Below, piece after piece: positions 11,572 through 23,713 of a stretch of 64,000 nt of DNA. How positions within the stretch are numbered: position 1 is the stretch's first letter; every line of letters starts with the position of its first letter. The notes beneath the pieces are model-generated. The model did no database searches. It was not told where the DNA came from and worked only from the letters and a program-made list of their open reading frames with translations. The DNA comes from Puccinia triticina (Eukaryota > Basidiomycota > Pucciniomycetes > Pucciniales > Pucciniaceae), in assembly GCF_026914185.1 (NCBI RefSeq), contig NC_070561.1:3348001-3412000 (forward strand), in the 5' to 3' direction. A program made the position numbers and the translations under genes.

Positions 11572-12960
11572 TTGGTCGGGCTTGGGGCCCGGGTACACAG
11601 TGATGATCGTACCCGCCCGTCAAGCTCTCGTTTGGTCTCGAGTGTTTACTCCCTACCCCGCCACGGGGTATGTGTATGTATATTGACCTTACCCCATAGG
11701 GGGGGTATTGATGTATCCTCTACCTTTCGTCCTTGGCCAGCACCCAACCCTTCGACTTCGCCGATCTTCCGACCTCTTTGACTACATACGTCACCGGCGC
11801 CGCTGGCTTGGTTTCCTCAAGTTGGTTCTCTTGACCTCGGACCACTTTCGTCATATGGAGTGGGTTTTTCTCTTTTCTGTTCTGCTAGCGGTTCTTTGAT
11901 TTGGAGCCCGCTTCTTCTTGGTTCCAAAGAAGACAAAAAAGAAACAGAACCCATCTGTGTATACCAGATTTGACAGCTGACAGCCCTATTCTACTTCGAC
12001 AGCGCTCCTCGTACCACTGCCGCGGACAGATTCGCTCGCTGGACTCGATAGCCCATACCCTCAACAGTGTATGTACATACATGTTCCTTTCTTTTGACCG
12101 GTGCTAAGACGGAGAGACTGACGACCGTCTCTTTGTCTCGTTCTTCTAGATCTTCCAACGACTTCCAATGCGCATTGCTGCCGCTGATCAAACAAGGTTG
12201 ATCGAAGGTCCTTTAAGCCCTGCAGCTGTGTGTATTGGACATGGGCCGAGCCCTCCTCCATCGACGTCATCGCCTCAGTAGTTCGGATTCGAGTGCCTCC
12301 CCCCCGGTGAGTCTACCGAGGGTTTTGCGAGGGTATAAAAGGTCTGCCTCGCCTCGTCATCTCCATCCTCACCCGTACCACATCGGGTCCTCATTTTAAC
12401 TAGTTGTTCTACTACCATATCGTCCAAACGATACTGTTGTGCATAGCTTGTTATCCCCAAACCATTGCAAAGATCGTTGTCGATCTCGTTTGTCCTTGAT
12501 GATCGCTTTTGGGTGTAGAACTGATAAGTCCTCCTTCCCCCTATTGCCCAAACGTTACTATCGTTGACTAGCGAGTGGCGCGATATAAAGCTAATCAAAC
12601 TGTTGCAAAGCCCGCCCTCCAGTTTGAGCCCGATCAACCCGGAACAAGGTGAGTTGTCCTTCTGTGAGCTTTGTCTCTTGCGCCAAGAAGCGTAGAAATG
12701 ATGATTGGGTTTTTGAAGTCCATATTGAGTTCACGTCCGACCAATCGTTCCCGATTGTCCTAACACAAGCAAAGCTGTTTGTATCTGGAGCTGCCATCCT
12801 TCTTTCCCAAGACTAAATATGTGTAACAATATCTGTGTAACCAATAATGTTGATCCAGTATAGCGTTGATCTAGCGGTTTCTACTGATCCTTTTTTATCA
12901 TGAAATTTGAAAATTCTGAATCCCAGAATGAAGTTGAAAGCCCCCTCCCCCAACTGAGAA
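11572..12960. other. GC-richer segment with one promoter-like TATA region, no recognised gene
   Basis: The composition shifts from the AT-rich region on the left. Open frames on both strands are short and unrecognised. GAGGGTATAAAAGGTCTGCC at about 12326-12345 is a good TATA box context followed by pyrimidine-rich CA-containing sequence, as in LTR U3/R junctions elsewhere in this window. I suspect an LTR but could not find its ends. Confidence 0.3.
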
Positions 12961-13284
12961 GGTTGTCCTCAACCTCAAAGAAAGTGAGTTATTTGTAAGA
13001 AAGAAATAAAAGTAAAAAAGAGTGTGGTTTTTTTAAAAACAAGTGTTGATAAGCAGTTTAAACTCTTGCTGAGGAGGTAGATTTAGTTGGAGGTTTCCAT
13101 AGACTTTTGAGATATTCTGAATTGTGTATTGTGAGATTGATGGTGGGAGGATGGTGATAAAAGAGTGACTTTTTGAAAGAATGTGAGTTCCTCCCCCAAC
13201 TTGAAAGATTTAAGCCCCAATAGTTTCAGAATTTAGAGCTGATATCTGTTTTGATGATTCAGAAAATAGAAAAATGGTAAATGT

Positions 13285-14400
13285 TTAACCAATTCCAACA
13301 AGGAGCCTTGGGCGGTTGAAGTGTGTCTGAAGTAGTCCAAAGAGGTCAGGCGGAATCTTCAGTGATGGTTGAACAAGGAGCTTCCTGAGTGAGTAAAATA
13401 AGTAAATAAATTGATTCCTTTGTGATTCAAGATGATATAGATCATTGATTGATCCTTTCAATTCTTGTTTAGGTTCTGAATGGTATTCATTGTGTTTGCT
13501 ACTTGAATTTGTTTTTGTTGAGTTAATATCTGGTGGTACCGGCGCAGGCGGCAAGATAAAAATGTCTTCAGATGGTGTACGGATTGGATTTGGACTGATT
13601 GGATTTTGTGAGTCTGTTTGGTTGAGATCTGTAGTAGTACTAATACTTGGGTTGCATATACTGATAGTCTTGCCTTCATTTTCTCCAGGGTCTGTATCTG
13701 TGGGTCCTGGGGCTTGAAGGGACAGTTTGTTGAACATTTCTTCTTGTTGATCCAAGTGAGGTTTAAAGAGGTGCTTGTTGAGTTTCAGTTCTTCCTCCCA
13801 AAGCCATCCTTCTGGTCCAAAGTTAACTACCTTCAGGCACTCTTCAGTAATCCTGGCTGTAGGCTTGAAATCAGGTGGATTTGGAGTAAGTGGTGTTTTG
13901 TAGGGATCTCGATTAAGTGGAGGTCTTTGCAGTGGAGGATTCAAAGCCTGCGGAATAGGTTGATTGATAGGTCAAACTTTCTTGGCCACAGGTTTGTACT
14001 TTGTCATGCACCATAAACTCCCCTCCTTCCAGCTTTGACATAATTTCTCCTGAAACAGTGATCCCAGCCCGTTGGAGAGTAACTTTCCTATTTGCTGCCG
14101 GTCCTTATCCGGTTGGTTTATCCTTGTGGTGTTGATGGAAAGACCTGGTTTGGAATCAGATGTGCCTTTGGGAATGGATTTTAACAGTAAGCCTTTCTTC
14201 ATGGCACTGCAGGATTTTAACAGTTTAAAAAACATAATAAGGATGTTCTTTTTGACTGAAAAGAGTTTAAACAGTAAAACGGCTGTTTGTCTTGATGTCT
14301 TTTGAAAGTATTTTACAAAAACAGATCTGAGCCAGTCTAAGAAAACCGGTGTCCGAGACATAACACGCTTGACTAGCTGAAGCGAGCTACTCCCTAGATG
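13285..14400 (-). pseudogene. Gypsy II: start of Pol, RT missing
   Basis: Frames on the minus strand read TKYKPVAKKV, stop (13972-13974), then PINQPIPQALNPPLQRPPLN, DPYKTPLTPNPPDFKPTARI and LKVVNFGPEGWLWEEELKLN. This block normally sits between the protease and reverse transcriptase of a Ty3/gypsy lineage frequent in rust fungi. Here it runs into unrelated sequence and no RT, RNase H or integrase follows. The stop is TGA preceded by T, where CGA (Arg) would restore the conserved reading. The element is therefore dead and 3'-truncated. Confidence 0.6.
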
Positions 14401-14411
14401 GCCACCGGAAG

Positions 14412-15764
14412 TTCTAAAAAATGCTGAGTTGATTTCTTTTTGAACATGCGATGTTCTTCGCCTTCCTCTTGGAGCGGATCTGATGGAGGAGCAGGCCTGA
14501 TGACATTTTTACTAAGGTTCTTTCAATTATCCCAGCCTCTTCCTTGCCCAGTTCGTGCCAATGGTACTGAAATTCGTCTTCCTTTGCTTCCCTGGAAAGT
14601 GAGTGTTTCTCCCGTTTCATGGTATTCCAAGGTACATCCGTGGTCAAAGAGGAAAGGTCGTCCTAGAATGCAATCTTGAGCCTTTGGCGATATGAAAAGA
14701 TGTGCTGGCCCGGAGAATCGACCAATTTGTATCGAACAGTTTTCCACTACTCCTGTTATGTCACATCTGGCTCCACCCACACCTTGCATTGGTATGTTCA
14801 CTATTACTGATTCCAGCGCTAAATCTTCCGCTACCGATCAAGGAATGACATTGACCATGGATCCTGAATCCACCATGAAGTCTACTTTTTCTCCCCCAAC
14901 TTCTGCAGTTACATATCCCAGGGCACAACTGTAGTAGCAGGGATCTGAGACATCTTCATCTTCCGCAGGTATGGTCATTGGTGCTGCTATGTTAGTTGCC
15001 TCTGTCTTAATATAAGTTGTAGAAGTGCTTTTTCCGGGAAGGCGTTCCTGCAACCTGGCTATGACTTTCTCTGCGTACAAGGGGGATATTGCCGTTAGCT
15101 GTGCAAAGGTGGTAGGGATTTTCACATTATCCAAGTCCTGTAGTAGTGCTTCCTCAGGTGAGTCCTTCTTCAGGATTGTTGGTACCCGCTCTTGGCTCCA
15201 AACTTTCTCAGGTGTCCTTTTCGGGGTGTCCTTTGGGGTGTTATCCGGTTCCTCCTCTTCCTGATCAATATCCATGGCTTCCCGCTCCGGTTCTTGGATC
15301 CTGACCCCACGTCTACCCTTCTGAGCTCCTGACCTAGTGATAGGGTGGACTTTTATGAAGTTCTCGGCGCCTAGAGTAGGTGGGCTCCAATGGATGGTTT
15401 GTACCAAGGCTTTCATTGTTGGGGTGTTACCATTTCCTTCTTGTTGGGATTTTGCTAACCTTTGTATAGCTTCTTGCATGTTAGGATCTGCTGATGCACC
15501 AGCCACTACGGAGCGTATTGGTCTGGAGGGTATCCAAGGTATGTGCTGACCGTCTGGTAGGAACCAATCCTTCCCATTTCGCTTGACCAGCCCTTGTTCC
15601 TCATCTTTGAGATATTCTGGACATCTGGCTGTGGAGTGCCCTTCACGTTTGCAATAATAACAGACCAGAGTGTCGTACACCGGGGTGGATGGTCGAGTGT
15701 TACCCCGATAAAAGTCCTGTTTGTCTGAGGGACCTTGCCTATTATATTTTGTGGGTAAGCTGCT
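14412..15764 (-). pseudogene. Gypsy II: zinc knuckle and aspartic protease
   Basis: In the same frame as the Gag upstream, this encodes a CCHC knuckle (CYYCKREGHSTARC, at about 15620-15660), a charged linker with REAMDIDQEEEEPDNT, and a retropepsin-like domain with the catalytic VDFMVDSGSMVNVIP (14841-14885), followed by the flap and C-terminal strand region (QDCILGRPFLFDHGC). Two in-frame TGA codons interrupt it, at 14838-14840 immediately after the active site and at 14523-14525. Both are preceded by T. With these stops the protease cannot be made intact. Confidence 0.7.
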
Positions 15765-16916
15765 TCAAACCTGGTTTTTGAGTGCAGCTATTTCTTGTTG
15801 CATGTCCTGAAACTTTTGGTCCACTATTTTTTCATTTGGAGTTTCTTTCAGCATCTGCTCGCGTTGTTTGCCGTCCCCTTTCTTGTGGTCCAATTCTTTC
15901 TGCATTGTCCGGTTTGACTCAGAGAAACTTGAGAAATTGGTATATACGCTATTGTCCACACGAACTTCTGTTTCCGCAGCCGCTATCAAGTCTTCCCATT
16001 TTGGTGCTTTGTTACTGCCATCCTTAGCTTTTGGAAGCTGATCCTTGCTAACTAGAATGCGTTTAACACTTCTTTGACTTTCCATTGGGAAGGCACTTAA
16101 GAACAGTCCCCCAGCTTCGTCTTTCTTGCTAACATGTTCGTTTTTGACTAGGTACTTGAGGATTTTGGTGAATTTTCCAAGATATTCTTTGTATTCTCGA
16201 TGGGTTGAGATTCCTGACTTTGATTGCTGCTTGGCCAGTTTTATGAGGTCTTCTGTGGTGTACATAATGGTGTTATCTAACTCGCCCCAGGTTTTGACCA
16301 TGTCAGCTCGCAGTTTGGTCCAGTTGTATTCTTCATACCCCTCCATTTCCTCAAGTTCACACTTCAGTTCTTCTGTTCGTATAAACCGTGGTATCTGAAT
16401 TGCTTTCTCACGATCCGTGGCACCATACCCATAGGCTACCCGTTCAAACCGATGTAGAAACTTCATGAACTGACTCCCATCATAGTAAAGCCCTTCTTCG
16501 TTCCTGATGATGTTAGGTTTGTTTGAGTGCTCAGGTTGGGTATAGACGTATATTGGCTGAGGTTGCTGAACTGGAATTTGAGGTTGTTGTTGTTGTTGTT
16601 GAAAATTAGGATGATACATATTTTCTTGGTTGTTTTCAGTGTTATGAATCCCATAACCGGTCGGTTGTTGTCTTGGGGTATTATTTCTTGGTGGGTTATT
16701 TTGAGTTTCATCTGAATCTGACATTTCTTCTTCAGCAGGATCTCTGAAGTGATTTTCTGGACCCTTTCCTTTGTCTTTCCTAGGTGGTGGTGGTGGATTG
16801 TTTGTGGCATCGCTTGGCCAAAGTAATCCTGAAGTTCCTGCCAATGGTCTGCTCCTTAAAGGGGTACTTGAAGCAAATCCTTCTCCCATTTCTAATGTAC
16901 TGAAGGGTAAACTCAT
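15765..16916 (-). pseudogene. Gypsy II: Gag capsid
   Basis: A 383-codon open frame begins MSLPFSTLEMGEGFAS, has a low-complexity N-terminus with a polyglutamine run (residues about 105-111) and then a capsid-like domain (GLYYDGSQFMKFLHRFERVA, then YLGKFTKILKYLVKNEHV). It ends with TGA (15765-15767) but the same frame continues directly into the zinc knuckle and protease, so Gag and protease were one reading frame separated by a single stop. That stop could be a readthrough signal or, more likely given the other TTGA stops, a mutation. The 5' LTR lies upstream at 17581-18441. Confidence 0.7.
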
Positions 16917-17084
16917 GTTGATTCTTGATGAATCCTAGTTTTCTTAATATGACGATCGTTCGTTAACTGTTACTGTGCTCTGAAAAAGAAACAATAATAT
17001 ATGGTCTCTGGTTTCTTTACCAGGGCAAATTGGGGGTTTCTTTCTAATATCTAAAATAACTTTACCGTCCTGGGAGGGTTCTTC

Positions 17085-17260
17085 AAACAGTATCCTAATT
17101 ATCTGAATCCTTAGGTACTACACACCGTCGTTCAGTATATAATTGGCTGCTTCCTTCGAGTGGGCTCCAGAGTTTTCTTCTAACAGTATCTAATTATCCA
17201 GATCCTTAGGTACTACACACCGTCTTCCAGTATATAATTAGCCGCTTCCTTCGAAACACT
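17085..17260. repeat. Diverged tandem duplication in the gypsy II leader
   Basis: Two adjacent copies of about 85 bases share TCCTTAGGTACTACACACCG, CAGTATATAATT and GCTTCCTTCGA. They lie between the 5' LTR and the Gag start, a position where packaging or self-priming signals are found in LTR retrotransposons, but no function can be read from the sequence. Confidence 0.6.
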
Positions 17261-17580
17261 CCTTTCAGGTTAGGTAGTTATGTGTTCTTTTCAGAGGTTC
17301 GTAATTGGTTCCTTAGATAGTCCAAAAAGTTGACTAGTTGTCAACAGAATAACTGAATATGCCGTTGAGTGTTATAGATTTGTTTGACGAATTTGATTCC
17401 TATCGCCGCTTGAGGTTGAGATCCGTAGACGATGGTTTCTGGTTTTCTTTGGTTGAAACATTGTCGATCAAACAAGATTATCCAATCACGTTGGGGACTC
17501 CCTTGTAAGACTCAAAAGAGGTAATGAAACCCTTTTGCTGAATGGTGAAGGGTATGAAGGAGTTGCAAGCTCTGCCCTTC

Positions 17581-18441
17581 TGTTATCAGTCAACAAGACC
17601 CACCAAGCTCAGCTTGGCAAGTTTTATTAAGTGATAGGTCTGGTCTGTTCCAGATGAAATCTGTTTGATTGGCAACGTGTAAGTGTTTCAATTACTTTGT
17701 TATAAGGGTTGAATTGTTGTTATAAGGGTTGATTTATTGTTATAAGGGTTTTTAGGATTTGAGTGTGGATGAGTGTTGGGTGACTTGTGAGTTCTGGGTG
17801 AGGAACTGGGGAGCAGGCCACTGGGGGTGGAGAGAGCTCCTTTTATAGACAAAAGGGGAGCCCCAAAGGGGCTTGTGGGTTAGGGTTTCAGCTAATCTAG
17901 ACAACAGGGTGAGGGATTTTAGCTGGTGGGAGTAGATACAAATGATGTCATAGCCCCTCAGGGGCGCATGGATGGTGTCAGAATATACAACAGAACATTC
18001 TAACGCATGCATGAGGTGACAGTAGACTGCATGAGCTGTCATACAGGGGGAATTAGTGTATACACAAAGTCTGAGGCTGCAGAAACAGTGTAAATGATGT
18101 CATACTATGTATATAAAGGAGTGTATGTAGTTAATATGTAATGAGTGTAGCCTGACAGGGAGATGTATGTTTGTATCCTGTGATATGTATAAGTGTACTA
18201 CTGTGAAGCTTGGGTTGAGGCAGGTGACAGCTGGGTTACTGGGGCTGGCCGTGTGATAGGTGTCCATGAGGTGTAACTTCCACACTAGAGGGGGCCCAGG
18301 GGTGCTTCCAGTGGTGACTAGGGGTGAAATTGGCCGTAGAATCCATTTCTGGGGTCCATTTGATGGTATCTTGAGGCCTAGTATGAGTAATTATGTGGTA
18401 TAGAAAAAACTTTTTATTTTTCCCCTTTTCCGTCTACCACA
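17581..18441 (-). mobile_element. Family B LTR, 5' LTR of gypsy II (861 bp)
   Basis: On the minus strand it begins TGTGGTAGACGG (18441) and ends CTGATAACA (17581). Relatives are 56478-57572, the fragment 58417-58550 and, more distantly, the solo LTR 52749-53782; all share TGTGGT starts and, where complete, GCTAAAATCCCTCAC and TCTATAAAAGGAGCTC. The last is a TATA promoter at about 17838-17850. The right boundary falls inside the last predicted exon of the MULE gene, so the LTR element inserted there. The matching 3' LTR and target duplication were not found on the other side. Confidence 0.75.
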
Positions 18442-20498
18442 CCGTGAGACCCATTGGCGGCACGAGTTCAACACGGTAGCCCCGCAGGCCCGGATTGGAA
18501 AATGAGTCAATCCAAAACTTCATAATCCAGTCAGTTAAACTCATACTATGTACAATCAATCGGCAACAATACTGAACTCACGTAATCATTGTGCTTGACA
18601 ACCTTGACCCCGATTTGCTGCAAAAAGCCTTTGGTAAAACCCTTTGCGCGATCCTTGGCACGCTGTTGGAACTTGTTGGTGCGTTGTTTGAGGAAAACAG
18701 TGTTCACCTGGCGATCCTCCCTTCGGTACCAAGGCTCGACATTGTCACAGAATACCTGAGTAAGCTCATCAATTCGGAGTCGTTCGGCGGGCAAGAGGTA
18801 CTTTTTTTTCAATGTTTTGTGCCAGGCTTCCGTATAGTTATTTGTATTAGTCCCTTGATAGGCAGTCTGAAAGAGAAACAAAAAAGTTAACACTTCAACA
18901 CATGTCATCAGAAAAAAAAAAGACTTACAGTCCAATAGCACAATGACCAGTATTTTATGTTCCTGTACCATTGGTCGTCCACATAGTCCGCAAAGGCGGC
19001 CTTGATTTGCCCCCATTTGCTCAAGAAGAGCATCATGCGGCCCCTCGGGTAGTTAGCGGCATACAACATTGCTCGGAAGTCGGCGACGGCCTCAGGCTCT
19101 TGTTTTCCCAAGTGTATTATTGCGTTAGTCCGCAAAGCCTTCATAACGTGGAACAAGCACCAGTAGTGTCTCGGTGCTAGTTCCCCAAGGTCACCATATG
19201 CAAGCTGGACTGCCTTCTTGATTGCGAGCGCACAATCACTCATGACGGCGTAGGGTACAAGTCCAGAGGAACGCCGTAGCCACGATAGGATCTGTTCAAC
19301 CGGCTCGCTGGAAATGCAAAGGTGATCAGTAAATTGTGTCGATGTTGCAGAGAGATATTTGAAGCGAACCACTTACATTGCAAGGGAGCCAGTGAAAGGC
19401 CAGCAGACAGGGAGGCCTTTGCCCGTGACAGGGTTGCGTATCATCACGGTGTATAAGCTAGCTTTTTGCCCTTGGGAAAGGAAATGATTCTTCACCGTGT
19501 TATGTGTTGCATCAATGAAGAGCATTGTTATCCCGTGTTCCAACATCATTTTCCGTTGCCAAGGGGATTGAATGAGAAACAAGAAACCGTCCGAGTCGGC
19601 GAGCGTCGGAGAAAAAGTGTGCCAGCCAATGTGGTTCAGGTGAACTTGACAGAGAGCTAGAGAGACAAACACATCAGGATTCCGTCGAGCAAGTACAGTC
19701 CTGCGGCTTTTAATGAGGTTTTGGACTAAGTCGTAAAGAACACCGTCTCCCTCCGCCACCGCCACGCCAGTGTCACAAAGCTGGGTAGTTGGAAAGGGCA
19801 ATAGTCAGCACTGCAACGTCTGCAAACATGATAATCAGAATCAAATCACTTACAGTGTCGATGTCGGGGGATGTCAAAAGCTTTTCAATTTCTTTCCATC
19901 CAAGACCCTGGTCAACACGTTCAACTATCCAGTTGTGCACAGCTTTTGGAAGGCGGGTGTGCTGCATATTGTCTTTGGTGTTCAATTCATGTGAATGCTT
20001 CCAATACCAATCAATCCTCAGGGTATCAGTGGCGATGTGATGTGTAATCTCAAATCTGGCGTTGCATCCGCATTTCCGACTGGAGGCTGCTTTGCGGGAG
20101 TTGATCGGAGCTTTGTGGTAGCCACGTCGGGGACAGGCAAAGTAGAGCTTAAAATAGTGCTTGAACGGTGGGCCGCGTTTCTTTGGCTGGTTTGCAGTTG
20201 GGGGCTCGGGTACAACATTGTGAAAGCAGTTTTCCATGGTCCAGCAAACTGTGGCCTTCATGGCTTTGGCAAAATAGTGGGCATCCCCCATGTTACGGCC
20301 AGGAATTGTAAAGCAAAAGGGGTAGCTATCAAAAGCGGGGGCGGCGCCACCAATCCAACGGACCATTTGCAAGCTACATGGGGGAATTTTGGTGCCGTGC
20401 GGGACTGGAACCACGGAGGTGGCCGGCTCGGGCACAACATTGTCAATGTCAGCAATAAGAGGATAGTTTTTGGCAGTTGGCTTTGAGGTGTGGGTCAT
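18442..20498 (-). CDS. MULE (Mutator-like) transposase, spliced, 3' end cut by LTR
   Basis: Four exons join in frame: 20498-19854, 19780-19377, 19307-18929 and 18866-18582, with GTAAGT donors at the first three junctions and 571 codons in total. The N-terminus holds a cysteine/histidine zinc-binding region (YFACPRRGYHKAP, KCGCNARFEITHH, YWKHSHELN). The DDE catalytic residues are visible: D in LFIDATHNT, D in VMSDCALAIKK and E in NNYTEAWHKTLK, with the conserved CLFHVMKAL between the last two. This is the MULE transposase order; such enzymes cut element ends in the nucleus. A fourth donor (GTGAGT at 18581) leads to a possible last exon (FWIDSFSNPGLRGYRVELVP) that ends at 18442 where a retrotransposon LTR inserted. 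No premature stop occurs in the four exons, unlike the neighbours. No terminal inverted repeats were identified. Confidence 0.75.
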
Positions 20499-21464
20499 TC
20501 CAGCTGAGAAGAGTTTGGCGGCTTCAGCAGATCAAAACGTCCAAGCTGTATAGGCGGCTTGATGAGATTGAGCAGTAAGAGATATGTAGGCTAGCTGGGT
20601 CGGGTAAGTTGAGGTGGGAGGGAGGAATGGTGGGCGGGTGGTGACAGGGATGCGGTGGGGGAGGAGGAGGGCGGCGGAGGCAGAGGATAGCGGATCTGAA
20701 GGAAAGCGGTGGGATATCAGGGGATGGGGTAGTGGAAGATAGCAAGTATGTTGAAGTGTGTCAAAGTAATGTAAACAATTGGTGAATCAGCTGAAACAAT
20801 GAAAATAAACCTTGAGAAGCAATTGGGAAAAGGTTATATGGTCTTGCGTCAAGTTATGTTGATAAGGCAAGGTTATGACACATAAAGGTGATGGACAGAG
20901 TAATTAATTTGACGGATAGAAGAAAGATGTGAGGGAAAGAAGTAAGATGATGGCTCCGGGCTGTCAACAAAGTAAGCTGTATGATTGAGGAGAAAGTGTA
21001 TTGTATCGGTGACCACAGCAGTCCCTTATATGTGTGGGGGTCTACTTGCGCGGTCTCCTTGGGAGGGTAAGACTTAGAAAGTTTTTCTCAAGTCGGAGGT
21101 CCGCGGCTAGGGATCGTGGGATGGTCTTCATGATTATCATTACACACATGCCCAAACAGGAAATACAAAAATTCTGGTTACAGCATACATATTCAATCTC
21201 TTATGTACACGTGCTGTTTTTTTGCGTCTGATGACCATGGGGATGGGGGAATTGTTTAGGCTGGATTCATCCCAGCTGTTTCTAGAGAACAAAGAGTATG
21301 GGTTTATGAGAAAAACTCAGCAACCCTCTTGTCTCAGTGCTCGCACCTCTGGGCACAGCTCAGCGGGGGTGAGCTCAACGAGCTGAGGATGTGCAAACCA
21401 GCAAGTCATAGCCTTGATTGAGAGCAAAATCTTTATCTAGTCATCCAAAGTAAGCACTACACGT
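20499..21464. other. Upstream side of the MULE gene; no other gene seen
   Basis: The interval holds G-rich low-complexity sequence (GGGGGAGGAGGAGGGCGG at about 20657) and AT-rich sequence with no recognised coding region. It probably contains the transposase promoter. I looked for an outward-facing terminal inverted repeat matching the other flank and saw none. Confidence 0.35.
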
Positions 21465-21740
21465 GCTGGATGACCGGCCGCCCTTCCCTCACACCCTCTG
21501 GCCGGCCATCGCAAGCACTACACATGCTGGATGACCGGCCGCCCTTCCCTCACACCCTCCGGCCGGCCATTGCAAGCACTACACGCGCTGGATGACCGGC
21601 CGCCTTTCCCTCACAAACACTATGCTATTGGGCCAGTCGTCCACACGCTACATTACCAGAATGACCGGCCCCGGTTCCTTCAGACACACTACACTCTTGG
21701 CCGGTTATCACAGGCGCTACACTGGCCGGATGAAGGGCCC
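21446..21740. repeat. Tandem repeat (about 61-63 bp unit) with GACCGGCC words
   Basis: Units start CAAGCACTACAC(G/A)(T/C)GCTGGATGACCGG and end GGCCGGCCAT; three clear copies begin near 21450, 21512 and 21574, then more diverged copies follow (CTACATTACCAGAATGACCG, CTACACTGGCCGGATGAAGG). Each unit contains ATGACCGGCC and a complementary GGCCGGCCAT, so units can form hairpins. The same word family returns in the array at 23215-23712. Confidence 0.75.
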
Positions 21741-21744
21741 CGGT

Positions 21745-23175
21745 GGGAAGACATCATCGGGGCTGATGGAAGCACACCCAAACAATGTCCCATCCCAGAC
21801 CAATGGCCTCAAGCACTCAACAGAATCAGTCCATCTCGTTCCCGGATGTTCTCAGCTCGCTCAGGAAAGTGGGCTGAACCCTTGAAAAATGCACCGCGAA
21901 TGTAAGGACCATCGCGTCCATATCTGTCCGACACTTCAGAGCTCACAGGCTGATTTGTGTTCCCCTTTCCTCCTCGCAACATGTCGCCACACACAAGCTC
22001 AGCTTTTGTAACCACGCCGTGGACCTCCACACGCAAGAGATCCCCCGGATCAACCTCGCCCTCAAAAACTCGCAGGCAAGCGACATCCCACCGGGATCTG
22101 AAACGCAGTTGGGGCAATTCCCCTGTGCTGATTCTTCTGGTTTGGAGGGGCTGTCTGAGCTGTGCAAAGACCCTGAAACTGGCCACTCTGCGAATGGGGA
22201 CGACGTCACTTCACGAGACGGGAACAACGACCCTAAGTCCGGGAACCTTGCCTACAAAGGCACTATACGATCTGGTCCGCGCGCTCTACAGCCCAACATG
22301 TCTCCTCGGACTCTGCGCTCTATTCCGACCGGTCCGGCCAACTCATTCCCACCTGGCCATCCCGAGAACCGTTCAAAACATTCTAGCAGTTCGGCTGACA
22401 CCACTAATACTCATACTGCCCAAAATGGATATCCAGCCAGGAATGGCCCAGGTCAAGATCATGCGAGGAGCCGTAATGAAGCAGGTGATTAATACAAGCC
22501 GCGAGACGCTGTCCCAAGGAACCATTCGACCGAAAAGGCTTCCGCGAGCCACATCCTCGCGAAAATGCTAGCTCTACAAGTACACCCAGTAAACCCGCTT
22601 TGACCTCAAGCCATCAACAATCTGGGGACTCCTGGAGTCCTCATCCATCACAACAAGGCAGCAAGGCAGAATGCCAACAAAGATAATGCAAGAAAGGATC
22701 GGAGAGACAGCGTAGACTTTGCTACCTTTACTGGTAACCACCGCCGCCGTCAGCGATCATCCACAGGCCACTCAATCCGGCCAGAGATCAGGCCCACAGG
22801 ACGGAGAAAGCCAAGATCTGCCTGGCAAGCAGTCTGGCCCCGATCCCTCGGCCGGTGCACCTCCTCAAGCCATCCAGACTGACAAGCCCGCACCCAAGCA
22901 CACACCTGCTCACCCCCCCGACACAGATTCTGAGGACAAACACCCCCTTGCTTCCGTCCGGAACAGCAACAGCAGCAACAACATCAACATCAGCAGCATC
23001 ATCATCATCATCAGGGGCGAGCACCCCCCTCTTGCCACAATTCATCCTCCCTTCCCGGCCCCAACCTTCCCCTCTATCCTACTCCGAACCCGGTCCCAAC
23101 TGCTCCACTACCACTCTATCCATACCGTCTATACGGTGAAAACGGTTGTATGTTATTTGGGAATAAAATCTTTAA
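21745..23175 (+). pseudogene. Degenerate coding-like sequence of unknown family
   Basis: Between two arrays of the same word lies a GC-rich segment with coding-like composition. The most natural frame at 22019-22492 reads MDLHTQEIPRINLALKNSQA and continues 157 codons; after stops the frame continues with KDNARKDRRDSVDFATFTGN and later a Q/H-rich run encoded by CAGCAACAACATCAACATCA. I do not recognise a domain. It may be the internal part of a retroelement or a captured gene. Flanking arrays that share one word suggest a single element about 2.3 kb long (21.4-23.7 kb). Confidence 0.35.
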
Positions 23176-23214
23176 ATTAATCCCCTCAATCTGAGAAGCA
23201 GAAAAATGACTGGC

Positions 23215-23712
23215 TTGATTTGCCTCTATGACCGGCACAGACCGGCCATTGAGAGGACAGAGACAGCCCTCTTGATGACCGGCACAGGCCGGCTATCAAG
23301 AGGGCACAACCCCTCTCGATGACCGGTACAAACCGGCCATTGAGAGGACAGACACAGCCCTCTCGATGACTGGGACCAACTGGTCATCAAGAGGACACAT
23401 CCCCTCTTGATGACCGGCACAGGCCGGCTATCAAGAGGACACACCCATCCTCTTGATGACCGGTCTGTCCCGGTCATCGAGAGGACACAGCCCCTCTCAA
23501 TGACCAGGACAGACCATAGCGGTTGTTGAGGGATACATCTCTCGATGACCAGTCTGTGCCGGTCATTGAGAGGCCGGGTGTGTCCTCTTGATAGCCGGCC
23601 TGTGCCGGTCATCGAGAGGTGTCCTCTCGACAGCCGGCCTGTGCCGGTCATCGAGAGGTGTTCTCTCAATGACCGGTCTGGGCCGGTCATTGAGAGGGGA
23701 TGTCCTCTTGAG
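23215..23712. repeat. Array of about 14 hairpins based on GATGACCGG...CCGGTCATC
   Basis: Units of about 33 bases such as CTCTCGATGACCGG followed by CCGGCCATTGAGAG alternate with short spacers (GGACACAGCCCC). Both arms are clamped by GAGAGG/CCTCTC, so each unit is a strong stem-loop. Variants (CTTGATGACCGG, CTCAATGACC) keep the complementarity in part. The array ends one base before the family C LTR at 23714. Open frames on both strands merely translate the repeat. Confidence 0.8.
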
Positions 23713-23713
23713 T

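Noticed and set aside
18591..18890. Plus-strand frame beginning MLDNLDPDLLQKAFGKTLCA
   Set aside because: It is the antisense shadow of MULE exon 4 (minus), which has the conserved transposase motifs.
23226..23690. Open frames with repeated peptides (MTGTGRLSRGH)
   Set aside because: They translate the GACCGG hairpin array, exist on both strands, and have no start context or family.
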